A stretch of 10,881 bases of DNA from Pseudomonadota bacterium (lineage in GTDB: Bacteria > Pseudomonadota > Gammaproteobacteria > Steroidobacterales > Steroidobacteraceae), in contig JAKBBE010000092.1 of assembly GCA_021826035.1 (NCBI GenBank), forward strand, positions 1 through 10,881. Reading direction: 5' to 3'. The notes below the pieces were generated by a model. That model did not search any database and had not been told where the DNA came from. It saw only the letters and a program-made list of their open reading frames with translations. Below are positions 1 through 6,174 of this stretch, in pieces. Made by a program: the position numbers and the translations under genes. Each line of letters opens with the position of its first letter. Positions within the stretch are counted from its first letter, which is position 1.

Positions 1-109
1 CGCGGTTGCCCTCGATGTAGCGCAGCCGGCCGTCCTCCAGGTGCACCTTGATGCCGCAGCGGCACGCGCACATGTAACAGGTGGTGTGCGCGACCGATTT
101 GACGCTCAT
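1..109 (-). CDS. Molybdopterin oxidoreductase, N-terminal fragment (cut by window edge)
   Basis: The first 36 codons of a protein that runs off the left edge. The N-terminus carries Cys11-x2-Cys14-x3-Cys18 within CYMCACRCGI, followed by a short segment like DGRLRYIEGN. This is the start of the Fe4S4 domain of the DMSO-reductase superfamily (molybdenum bis-MGD enzymes). The first three cluster cysteines are visible; the fourth would lie beyond the edge. There is no twin-arginine signal before the cysteines, so the subunit is probably cytoplasmic, or exported only with a partner. The ATG is preceded by GAGGGG at a short spacing, which supports this start. SoeA-type sulfite dehydrogenases, which lack a Tat signal, are one family I recall with a similar N-terminus, but 36 residues cannot decide the substrate. 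Confidence 0.85.
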   Translation of the reverse strand, partial: MSVKSVAHTTCYMCACRCGIKVHLEDGRLRYIEGNR

Positions 110-239
110 GGAGCCCCTCGGCGCCGCTCGGTCGCCGGGGAGGGCTCGCGGCGCTCAATGGCATTCGGTGGAGTCATGTCGGGTCCTCGCAGCGGGCGAT
201 CGGCGGACGGCATGATGCCGAGGGCGTCTCCATGCCGCA

Positions 240-283
240 AATGCAGATATTGCAGTCTCTATATAAACTGAATGCATTGCATG
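240..283 (-). promoter_or_regulatory. AT-rich island, likely promoter region of the molybdoenzyme gene
   Basis: About 44 bases are markedly AT-rich in otherwise very GC-rich DNA. They include TATATAAA-like and CAATAT hexamers, two copies of TGCAG (243-247 and 251-255) and the palindromic word ATGCAT. The gap lies upstream of the minus-strand gene that starts at 109 and downstream of a terminated gene, so a promoter is expected here. No good -35/-10 pair at 16-18 base spacing could be assigned and no FNR box is visible. The call therefore rests on base composition and position. Confidence 0.3.
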
Positions 284-332
284 TGCTCCCCCGGCCGCAC
301 TCCTCCCCGCATGCTACGCGGGACGCGCGCCT

Positions 333-360
333 CTCGGGGCCCCGCTCGGGGGGCCCCGAG
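333..360 (-). terminator. Strong GC hairpin downstream of the GH92 gene
   Basis: A perfect 11-base inverted repeat (CTCGGGGCCCC at 333-343, GGGGCCCCGAG at 350-360) encloses a six-base loop. It starts seven bases after the stop codon of the GH92-type gene on the minus strand. No T-run follows on the minus strand, so it is not a classical intrinsic terminator. It may act as a weak terminator or as a 3'-end stabiliser. Position and stem strength are the evidence. Confidence 0.5.
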
Positions 361-367
361 GGCGTGA

Positions 368-3300
368 CTAGGGAGCCAACGGGCTCGACAGGGCCATCAG
401 AAACGGTGCCACCGGCACCGAGGCGAGCACATGGCCGGAGGCCGTCTGGATGAGCACACAGCGGCCGCTCTGGCTGTCGATCACGTACACCTCGCGGCCA
501 TCGCGGCGGAAGGCGACCCCGATCGGGCCGGGTCCGACGCGGAGCGGCGCGCTCTCGGCGCCGCTCGCGGTGTGGATGACGCTCAGGGTATCGACGGCCG
601 TGTTGGCCACATAGAGTCTCTTTCCATTCGGCGAGAGGGCGAGCGCGTGCGGTGAGAGGCCCGTGGCGAACGGCTTGCCGGCCTGTCCCGCGGCGGTCTG
701 GATCGGCAGCACTTGGTGCGCGAGCGTGTCGATCACGTACAGGGTGCGGCCGTCGGGACTGACCGCGAGCGCGGTCGGACTGGCGCCGGCGGGGAAGGTG
801 GCGCGCACCTTGCGCGTACCCGTATCGATCAGCGTCACGGTGTTCGAGCCCTGATCGCTCACATAGAGCGTGTGTCCGTGGGGCCCGAGCGCGAGTCCGG
901 CCGGAGCGCTACCCACCGCGATCGGCGCACCCGCCTGGCGCGTCGTGGTGTCGATCGGCTCGACCGTGTTGCTGCCGCCGTTGGCCACCCAGAGCGTGTG
1001 GTTCCCGCGACCGATGGCGAGCGCAGTCGGGCCGGCCCCCACGGTGAGGGTGGCGAGAACGGTGTGCGTGTGTCCGTCGATCATCGAGACGGTGTTCGAG
1101 CTCTGGTTCGCCACGTAGATGCGGGTTCCCGCGGCGTTCGTGACCACCGCATCCGGGTTCTCACCGACGGCGATGCTCGGACCGCTCGCACGGGTGGCCG
1201 GATCGAAGGGCACGACCGTGTTGTCCGCGAAGCTCGCCAGGTACAGCAGCGGCAGCACCTGACCGGCCGGTGCGGTGCGCACGATGAGCGCGGTGGCCGG
1301 CAGACGCGCCCCGTGGGCGACACGGGCGCGCAGTGCAATGCGGTAGTAGCCGGGCCGAGTGCCGGTGTGGGCACTGACGGTGAGGGGCACGGCATGCGTC
1401 TCGCCGGGGCCGATCACGAGGTGGCCGCCAGCCGGGTGCACGCGCAGGCCGGCCGGTGCGATCGCATGCCAGCGCACCGTCGTGGCGGCGGCGTCGCGTG
1501 GGTCGGTGAGCACGAACGAGGCGACCGCCGAGTGCCCCGGCAGCACGAGCGTGCGGCGCTTCAGCGTGTGCCAGCTCGCGGCCGTCGCGGCCGGGAAATG
1601 CGGCGTGCCTGCCGTGTAGGACGGCGGCGCATCCTGCGCGGCCGTCCCCCAGAGCAGGTCGGGGGTTCGTGCGAGCGTGAAGTGCAGCCGCACCGTGCCG
1701 TGCAGCGGCAGGGCGAGCCAGGTGTGCTCGGTGCCGTGCCCGTTGACGGTGAGCGCATGCACGTACGGGCGGTTCGCCGCGGCGCCCGGGGCGCTGATGC
1801 GCACCGTGAGACCGCCCGGAGAGGCGATGACGATGTGCGGGAACAGCGGGCTGCCGACCACCAGCCCGCGTACGGGCGGGTTCTGCGGGTACAGGCCGAT
1901 CGCCGACCAGACGTACCAGGCGCTCATCGTGCCGAGGTCATCGTTGCCGGGGATGCCCGCCGGGGTGTCGTTGTAGAGCGTGTCGATCGCGGTGCGCACG
2001 ATCTCCTGGGTGCGCCAGGGTGCACCGGCGTTCAGGTACACCCACGGCGAGCCGAGGCTCGGTTCATTGCCGAGCCAGGCGTTCGGGGCGGCCTGGCCCG
2101 CATTGAGGTGGGTGAAGAACGCATCGAGCCGCCGGCGCGCCGCGGCACGACCGCCCATCGCATCGATCAGGTCGTGCAGATCCTGCGGCACCATCCAGGT
2201 GTACTGGGCCGCGTTGCCTTCCTGGAAGCCGCGCTGGCCGTTGGAGTTGATCGGCGTCGCGACGAACGCGCCGGTTGCATCGCGCGCGCTGATCAGCCCG
2301 GTCGCAGTGTCGAACACGTTCTGCCAGTTCATCGAGCGGCGCAGGAAGCGCCGGGCGAGGCGCATCGCGCCGTTCTCCCCGGCGAGCCGCGCGATGGCGA
2401 AGTCGTCATCGGCGTACTCGAGCGTCTCGGACGAACCGTTCGGCACCGGCGCCGAGGAGGTGGTGCGGTCATCGGACAGGTAGCCCTGGCGCAGGTATTG
2501 CTTCAGGCCCGGCCGCTCCACGTACCAGCCCTGGCCGGGCGGGGAGTGCGTGTCCGTCGCCCCTTTGACCATCTCGTGCAAGGCTTCGGGGATGTTGAAG
2601 GTGCGGGCGCCGAACGCCCAGCCGCCCGCGAGGATGATGTCGGCCGCATCGCCGCCCATCACGCCCGTGTAACCGTTCTCGAGCGGCCACTTCGCCAGCC
2701 AGCCGCCCTGATGTCCTTCGTCGAGCAGCGACTGCATCATGTCGCTCGCGCGGTGCGGGGCGAGCACTGCGAGCAGCGGCACGTCGGTGCGGTAGATGTC
2801 CCAGCCCGAGTAGTTGGCGTACTCGTCATGATGGGCCGCCAGGCGATGGATCCGGTCATCGAAGCCGCGATACTCGCCGTTCACGTCGCTGTAGAGCGTC
2901 GGGGAGAGCAATGCGTGATACAGCGCGGTATAGAAGGTGGCTTGCTCCGCGCGCGTGCCGCCGCTGATCTGGATGCGCCGCAGCAGGCCGTTCCAGATCG
3001 TCGTGGCGCGCTTGCGGGTCGCTCGCACGTGCCAGCGGTCCGGTGCGGCGCGCAGATTCTCGAGCGCATCGGCGCGGCTGACGTAGGAGATGGCCACTTC
3101 CACCTTGACGGTGCGGTGTTGGGCGGTAGCGAAGCTGACCCAGCCGCCGGTGCCGACGCCGCGCATGCTGCGCGCGCCGGGGTACACGCGGGCGCCCCGC
3201 CAGGCGCCCGAGGCGCTCATCGGGCGGCTGAAGCGCGCCACGAAATAGATCGTGTAGAGATCCGGAGCGCCGCAGAACGCCCCGCCGGTCGCCGAACCGC

Positions 3301-3913
3301 TCACCTGGCGGGGCGAGTCGACGCGAAAGTGCGCGGCAGTGACCCCGGCCTGGTTGGAGGAGACATTGAAGAGGAGATTGCCCGCACGGCCCGCCGGGAA
3401 GCTGAAACGGCCAAGTCCCGTGCGGCGCGTGACGGTGAGCTCGGCGCCGATTCCGGCGCGTGCGAAGCGCAGCGCGTACCAGCCGGGTGAGCCGTGCTCA
3501 TCGGCATGCACCAGCGGCAGCGTGGCGCTCGCCGGCGCCGTGATCGCGCCGCTCGTCGGCAGGATGCGGATATCCCCAGCCACCGAGCAGCCCGGGCCGC
3601 TCAAGTGGGTGAGGCTGAAGCCCGTGATCGCGGAGTCCGTATAGTTGTATCCGCCCCCGGCCGGTGCGCTCGGGGTGTCCGGACTCCACTGGATCATGCC
3701 CAAGGGCAGACTCGCCCCCGGGAAGGTGTCGATCGGTCCGCCGACGGCGGTGCCCGAGGTCCCGACGAACACATTCACCCGGGCGGCGGGGTCGCTCACC
3801 GTCGCGACCGCGGGGGCGGCGCTCGCCAGGCCCGCGGTGCCCGCGAGCAGCACCACCGCGGTGAGAAGCGCAGGAGAACTCGAACGCAGAGCAGTCGGCA
3901 GGACGGGTCTCAT
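368..3913 (-). CDS. Secreted GH92-type alpha-mannosidase fused to a seven-bladed YVTN propeller
   Basis: A protein of 1181 residues. Residues 1-33 are a Sec signal peptide (hydrophobic core about 14-30, ASA/A cleavage). Residues about 40-760 are glycoside hydrolase family 92, calcium-dependent exo-alpha-mannosidases that trim mannose from N-glycans or mannans. Visible signatures are DTFPGASLPLGMIQWSPDT (62-80), GFSLTHLSGPGC (98-109), GWDIYRTDVPL (370-380), EGNAAQYTW (565-573) and GNDDLGTMSAWYVW (656-669). Glu565 and Asp658/659 lie where the family has its acid and base residues. Residues about 775-880 look like an NPCBM-associated/NEW3 Ig-like beta domain. Residues 891-1181 form seven 42-residue YVTN blades. 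GH92 enzymes are usually about 700-800 residues, so the tail is an addition. AGGGAG at a good spacing supports the ATG. Mannosidase class is firm; linkage and substrate are inference. Confidence 0.93.
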   Translation of the reverse strand: MRPVLPTALRSSSPALLTAVVLLAGTAGLASAAPAVATVSDPAARVNVFVGTSGTAVGGPIDTFPGASLPLGMIQWSPDTPSAPAGGGYNYTDSAITGFSLTHLSGPGCSVAGDIRILPTSGAITAPASATLPLVHADEHGSPGWYALRFARAGIGAELTVTRRTGLGRFSFPAGRAGNLLFNVSSNQAGVTAAHFRVDSPRQVSGSATGGAFCGAPDLYTIYFVARFSRPMSASGAWRGARVYPGARSMRGVGTGGWVSFATAQHRTVKVEVAISYVSRADALENLRAAPDRWHVRATRKRATTIWNGLLRRIQISGGTRAEQATFYTALYHALLSPTLYSDVNGEYRGFDDRIHRLAAHHDEYANYSGWDIYRTDVPLLAVLAPHRASDMMQSLLDEGHQGGWLAKWPLENGYTGVMGGDAADIILAGGWAFGARTFNIPEALHEMVKGATDTHSPPGQGWYVERPGLKQYLRQGYLSDDRTTSSAPVPNGSSETLEYADDDFAIARLAGENGAMRLARRFLRRSMNWQNVFDTATGLISARDATGAFVATPINSNGQRGFQEGNAAQYTWMVPQDLHDLIDAMGGRAAARRRLDAFFTHLNAGQAAPNAWLGNEPSLGSPWVYLNAGAPWRTQEIVRTAIDTLYNDTPAGIPGNDDLGTMSAWYVWSAIGLYPQNPPVRGLVVGSPLFPHIVIASPGGLTVRISAPGAAANRPYVHALTVNGHGTEHTWLALPLHGTVRLHFTLARTPDLLWGTAAQDAPPSYTAGTPHFPAATAASWHTLKRRTLVLPGHSAVASFVLTDPRDAAATTVRWHAIAPAGLRVHPAGGHLVIGPGETHAVPLTVSAHTGTRPGYYRIALRARVAHGARLPATALIVRTAPAGQVLPLLYLASFADNTVVPFDPATRASGPSIAVGENPDAVVTNAAGTRIYVANQSSNTVSMIDGHTHTVLATLTVGAGPTALAIGRGNHTLWVANGGSNTVEPIDTTTRQAGAPIAVGSAPAGLALGPHGHTLYVSDQGSNTVTLIDTGTRKVRATFPAGASPTALAVSPDGRTLYVIDTLAHQVLPIQTAAGQAGKPFATGLSPHALALSPNGKRLYVANTAVDTLSVIHTASGAESAPLRVGPGPIGVAFRRDGREVYVIDSQSGRCVLIQTASGHVLASVPVAPFLMALSSPLAP
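371..1243 (-). repeat. Seven tandem 126-base units encoding YVTN beta-propeller blades
   Basis: The 3' end of the GH92 gene encodes seven consecutive units. Six are exactly 42 residues and the last is 39. Each starts with YVAN-like residues (YLAS, YVAN, WVAN, YVSD, YVID, YVAN, YVID), continues with SNTV-x3-D and ends with a PxALAxSPDGxxL-like segment. Seven units make one closed propeller, the usual number for YVTN surface-layer-like proteins. The units differ enough in sequence that the array looks old and stable. Such propellers usually bind proteins or glycans, or serve as scaffolds. Confidence 0.9.
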
Positions 3914-4015
3914 GGGGGGCTCCCTGGGGTGCTGCGGAGGCGCTAGGGTACCCTCATCAGACCGGGACGCAAGGCACGTCGCCGGTTGGCGCGGGGGCGT
4001 AGCGGGCCGGCGTGT

Positions 4016-4038
4016 ATATTAGAAAAAACTGATATGAT
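4016..4038 (+). promoter_or_regulatory. AT-rich inverted repeat overlapping a -10-like element, before the rhodanese gene
   Basis: ATATTAG (4016-4022) and CTGATAT (4029-4035) form a 7-6-7 inverted repeat around AAAAAA, with a single G-T mismatch. The right arm overlaps TATGAT (4033-4038), a 5/6 match to the -10 consensus, 33 bases before the rhodanese start. No clear -35 is seen. An AT-rich palindrome over a promoter in GC-rich DNA is typical of a repressor site, for example for ArsR/BigR-type sulfur-sensing repressors, which often control rhodaneses. The identity of the regulator is inference. The same gap (3914-4071) must also hold the promoter of the divergent GH92 gene, which I could not place. 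Confidence 0.4.
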
Positions 4039-4071
4039 CGGCGCACCGACCATCGCCGAGGTCTGCCCATC

Positions 4072-4464
4072 ATGATGCACTCTGCGCAGGATCATTCCGC
4101 TCGCCGCGACGGTACGCTGCACGAGCTGATTCCGGTGGAGGTCCACGCCTTGCTGCAGGCGCGCCAGGCCGTGCTGATCGATGTCCGCGAGCCCGGAGAA
4201 TTCGATGCCGAGCGCATTCCCGGCGCGCTGTTGTTTCCGCTCTCCGGGTTCGATCCGCAGTGTCTGCCGCTCGAGAACGGCCGGCGGATCATCTTTCAGT
4301 GCGGGACCGGGCGCCGCTCGGCGCTCGCGGCCCACCAGGTGCTCGCGCTCGGCCATGCCGAGGCGACGCATCTGGCCGGCGGCATCAGCGCGTGGAAGCG
4401 GGCCGGACTTGCGGTCACGCGCTTCGATCCGGCGAGCGGGGAGGTCAGAACCGTGCGCGGCTGA
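4072..4464 (+). CDS. Single-domain rhodanese-like sulfurtransferase
   Basis: A cytoplasmic protein of 130 residues with no signal peptide. Rhodaneses move sulfane sulfur through a persulfide on one cysteine. The visible signatures are VLIDVREPGEF (34-44), the ERIPGALLFPL segment (47-57), the active-site loop Cys77-Gly-Thr-Gly-Arg-Arg-Ser that begins with the catalytic cysteine, and the closing motif HLAGGISAWKRAG (100-112). The loop has the usual catalytic-Cys form and length, so the protein should be active. The size is normal for GlpE/PspE-like single-domain members. Two adjacent ATGs occur (4072 and 4075). GAGG at 4058-4061 is a plausible ribosome site for either. The gene stands alone: the neighbour on the left is divergent and the one on the right is convergent. 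Confidence 0.93.
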   Translation: MMHSAQDHSARRDGTLHELIPVEVHALLQARQAVLIDVREPGEFDAERIPGALLFPLSGFDPQCLPLENGRRIIFQCGTGRRSALAAHQVLALGHAEATHLAGGISAWKRAGLAVTRFDPASGEVRTVRG

Positions 4465-4581
4465 GGCCTCTGGCGACTCGGGGATCTGCGTGCCCGTCGC
4501 ACCCGAAGCCTGCGCCGCTCGGGCCGCTGACCTTGATGGAGAAGATGTGCCTCGGCCGGGGGACGCCGGGAGGGTGGCGGT

Positions 4582-5232
4582 TCACCGGCCGGGCAGGACG
4601 GCCGGCGGGTGGAACGCGGGGACGTTGCCGACCGCGGTGATTTCGTAGACCTCGCGTGCGTAGCGGCCGCCGAGCGCCACGCCGCTCGCCCCGACGACCA
4701 GTCGCAACAGAGCGCCGCTGCCGTCGGCGACGCATGCGGTGAAGGTTTCTCCGAAGTTCGAGCCGGCCGCGGCCCGCAGCGTCCAGGTGTCGCCGGCCAG
4801 ACCCGCCTGGCGGCAGGGGCCGCCGCGCCGCAGGCGCACGCCGCTGACACGGGTCATGGCGTAGAACTGACGGGCAAAGGAGGGCAGGTTGGTCTGTGCA
4901 TACCGGCCCGGTGGATCGGCATGTGCGAACCAGCGCGAGCCGAAATGCACGTAGCTCTGCGCACCGATGTGCAGGACGGTGAAACCGCTGGTGCTCGCCC
5001 AGTTCTCGGGACTGTGCACCTGCGTGCGGATCGTCATGGGGTGAGCGCCGGTGCCGCTGGTGAGGCGCGCGCGATAGTTGGTGAGCGAACCGAGCGCGCG
5101 CAGCGAGAGGGCCGCGGGCCCGCTCTGAGCCGCGGGGGCCGCGGTGCCGGATCGGGCGCAACCGCCGAGGACGAGGGTGCCGGTGAGCGCCAAGGCGAGC
5201 GCCAGGGCGAGAGTACTACTGCGAAACGTCAT
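4582..5232 (-). CDS. Lipoprotein of unknown function
   Basis: A protein of 216 residues that I do not recognise as a named family. The N-terminus is a lipoprotein signal: a hydrophobic ALALALALTGTLVL core, then lipobox LGGC with lipidated Cys25. Ala26 after the Cys, not Asp, suggests outer-membrane sorting under the enterobacterial rule. A low-complexity Ala/Ser/Gly linker follows (26-43), then a domain predicted to be beta-rich (45-205). It has several aromatic residues and one likely disulfide, Cys140-Cys167. Size and strand pattern recall LolA/LprG-like lipid-binding folds, but that is only an impression. The gene is convergent with the rhodanese and divergent from the dehydrogenase. No good Shine-Dalgarno sequence precedes the ATG. 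Confidence 0.8.
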   Translation of the reverse strand: MTFRSSTLALALALALTGTLVLGGCARSGTAAPAAQSGPAALSLRALGSLTNYRARLTSGTGAHPMTIRTQVHSPENWASTSGFTVLHIGAQSYVHFGSRWFAHADPPGRYAQTNLPSFARQFYAMTRVSGVRLRRGGPCRQAGLAGDTWTLRAAAGSNFGETFTACVADGSGALLRLVVGASGVALGGRYAREVYEITAVGNVPAFHPPAVLPGR

Positions 5233-5277
5233 GCGAGGTCTTTCGAGAGGGGACGCGCGAAGGTCGGGCTGCGAAGG

Positions 5278-5306
5278 CTTCTACCATCGTGCGCCGTATC
5301 GCTCAA
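5278..5306 (-). promoter_or_regulatory. Putative sigma-70 promoter for the lipoprotein gene
   Basis: On the minus strand, TTGAGC (5306-5301) and TAGAAG (5283-5278) are separated by exactly 17 bases. Each matches its consensus hexamer at four of six positions. Transcription would start near 5271, giving a leader of about 38 bases before the ATG at 5232. Confidence 0.4.
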
Positions 5307-5336
5307 GGGTATACGCCGAGTCGCGTCGGCGGGAGG

Positions 5337-5342
5337 TACAAT
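5337..5342 (+). promoter_or_regulatory. Putative -10 element for the dehydrogenase gene
   Basis: TACAAT matches the -10 consensus at five of six positions and lies 40 bases before the start codon at 5383. No convincing -35 hexamer is seen at the right distance, so an activator or a different sigma factor may be needed, or the match may be chance. Confidence 0.3.
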
Positions 5343-5382
5343 GCCGCGCGCTTGATCCGCAAGCACAGCAGGACGATTCGCA

Positions 5383-6129
5383 ATGAACGCGAAGGCCGGG
5401 GATCTTCAGGGGCGCGTGGCACTGGTGACGGGCAGCTCGCGCGGCATCGGCCGGGCGATCGCGCTGGCACTCGGAGACGCAGGCGCCGATGTGGCGGTCA
5501 ACTGTCGCACCCAGGCCGGACACGCCGAGGAGGTGGTGACGGCGCTGCGGGCGATGGGGCGACGGGCCATCGCGGTGGTGGCCGACGTGTCGGTGCGCGA
5601 GGCGGTCGAGGACATGGTGGTGCGCATCGGCCGGGAACTCGGCCCGATCGACCTGCTGGTGAACAACGCGGGCATCGCCAACGTTCGCGGCCTCGACGAT
5701 CTCGATGAGGCGGAGTTCGACCGCGCCCTCGCGGTGAACCTCAAATCGGCGTTTCTGTGCACGCAGGCGGTGCTGCCGTCGATGCGTGCGCTGCGCCGCG
5801 GGCGCATCATCAATATTTCCTCGGTGGCCGCGCGCGGCCCCGGTGTGGTCGGCGTCCATTACAACGCCGCCAAGGCGGGCCTGGAAGGGCTCACGCGCGG
5901 CTACGCCGCGCGGCTCGCGGCCGAGGGCATCACCGTCAACGCCGTTGCACCGGGTCCGATCGACACCGACATGGCCGGGCCGCTCCTGCAGACCGATGTC
6001 TTTCGGCACATCCCGGTCGGGCGGCTCGGCGCAGCGGAGGAGGTCGCCCAGGTGGTGCTGATGGTCATCGGCAACCCCTTCATCACCGGGCAGACCATCG
6101 GCGTCAACGGCGGCATCCTCCTCGGCTGA
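5383..6129 (+). CDS. Short-chain dehydrogenase/reductase, FabG-like
   Basis: A classical SDR of 248 residues that uses NAD(P)H to reduce a ketone or oxidise an alcohol in the cytoplasm. It has the Rossmann cofactor motif TGSSRGIG (16-23), NNAG (94-97), Asn119 and the catalytic Ser147-Tyr160-x3-Lys164. The tail PGPIDTDMAG (190-199) and a C-terminal GQTIGVNGG are typical of 3-oxoacyl-ACP reductases. Asn40-Cys41-Arg42 after the second beta strand fits NADP preference. The length is standard for FabG-like enzymes, but many SDRs of this form act on other substrates. No fatty-acid genes are nearby, so housekeeping FabG is unlikely. AGCAGGA nine bases before the ATG supports the start. Only about 45 bases separate it from the zinc operon, with no terminator seen, so read-through is possible. 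Confidence 0.92.
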   Translation: MNAKAGDLQGRVALVTGSSRGIGRAIALALGDAGADVAVNCRTQAGHAEEVVTALRAMGRRAIAVVADVSVREAVEDMVVRIGRELGPIDLLVNNAGIANVRGLDDLDEAEFDRALAVNLKSAFLCTQAVLPSMRALRRGRIINISSVAARGPGVVGVHYNAAKAGLEGLTRGYAARLAAEGITVNAVAPGPIDTDMAGPLLQTDVFRHIPVGRLGAAEEVAQVVLMVIGNPFITGQTIGVNGGILLG

Positions 6130-6138
6130 GGCGGCGCG

Positions 6139-6169
6139 TGGACGGCTACGAGTGATACAATGTATCATT
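6139..6169 (+). promoter_or_regulatory. Zur-type operator and overlapping promoter of the zinc operon
   Basis: TGATACA-A-TGTATCA (6153-6167) is a perfect 15-base palindrome in the 7-1-7 form used by the Fur superfamily (Fur itself: TGATAAT-n-ATTATCA). It sits just before a metal-uptake operon whose last gene is zur, so it is the expected autoregulatory site. TGGACG (6139-6144) and TATCAT (6163-6168) are spaced by 18 bases, with four and five consensus matches. This would start transcription near 6175. A second -10-like word, TACAAT (6156-6161), lies inside the palindrome. Bound Zur would block RNA polymerase in either case. The palindrome is directly visible; assignment to Zur is inference from context. 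Confidence 0.75.
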
Positions 6170-6174
6170 CAGGC

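Noticed and set aside
41..453. Two short plus-strand frames (41-271 and 232-453) in and beside the left gap
   Set aside because: No domain, poor ribosome sites and overlap with the flanking minus-strand genes. The gap is better explained as regulatory.
713..3490. Long open frame of 925 codons on the plus strand, opposite the GH92 gene
   Set aside because: Its translation is Arg/Gly/Ala/His-rich with no recognisable domain. It is the mirror of the GC-biased codons of a gene with clear family signatures, so it is a composition artefact.
4473..4500. Possible terminator hairpin between the convergent rhodanese and lipoprotein genes (GCGAC, then GGG paired with CCC, then GTCGC)
   Set aside because: The stem is interrupted by a two-base bulge, the loop is long and there is no T-run. 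It is too weak to call in GC-rich DNA.
4445..5161. Alternative minus-strand frame of 238 codons over the lipoprotein
   Set aside because: Arg-rich with no signal or domain. The overlapping frame 4582-5232 has a textbook lipobox and a beta-rich domain.
5281..6168. Minus-strand frame of 295 codons opposite the dehydrogenase
   Set aside because: The plus-strand frame has all the SDR motifs, and the minus frame is Arg/His-rich without a domain.
6160..6174. ATG at 6160 as the start of the binding-protein gene
   Set aside because: It lies at the exact centre of the operator palindrome, has no ribosome site and adds only five residues before the next ATG. It remains possible but is less likely than 6175.
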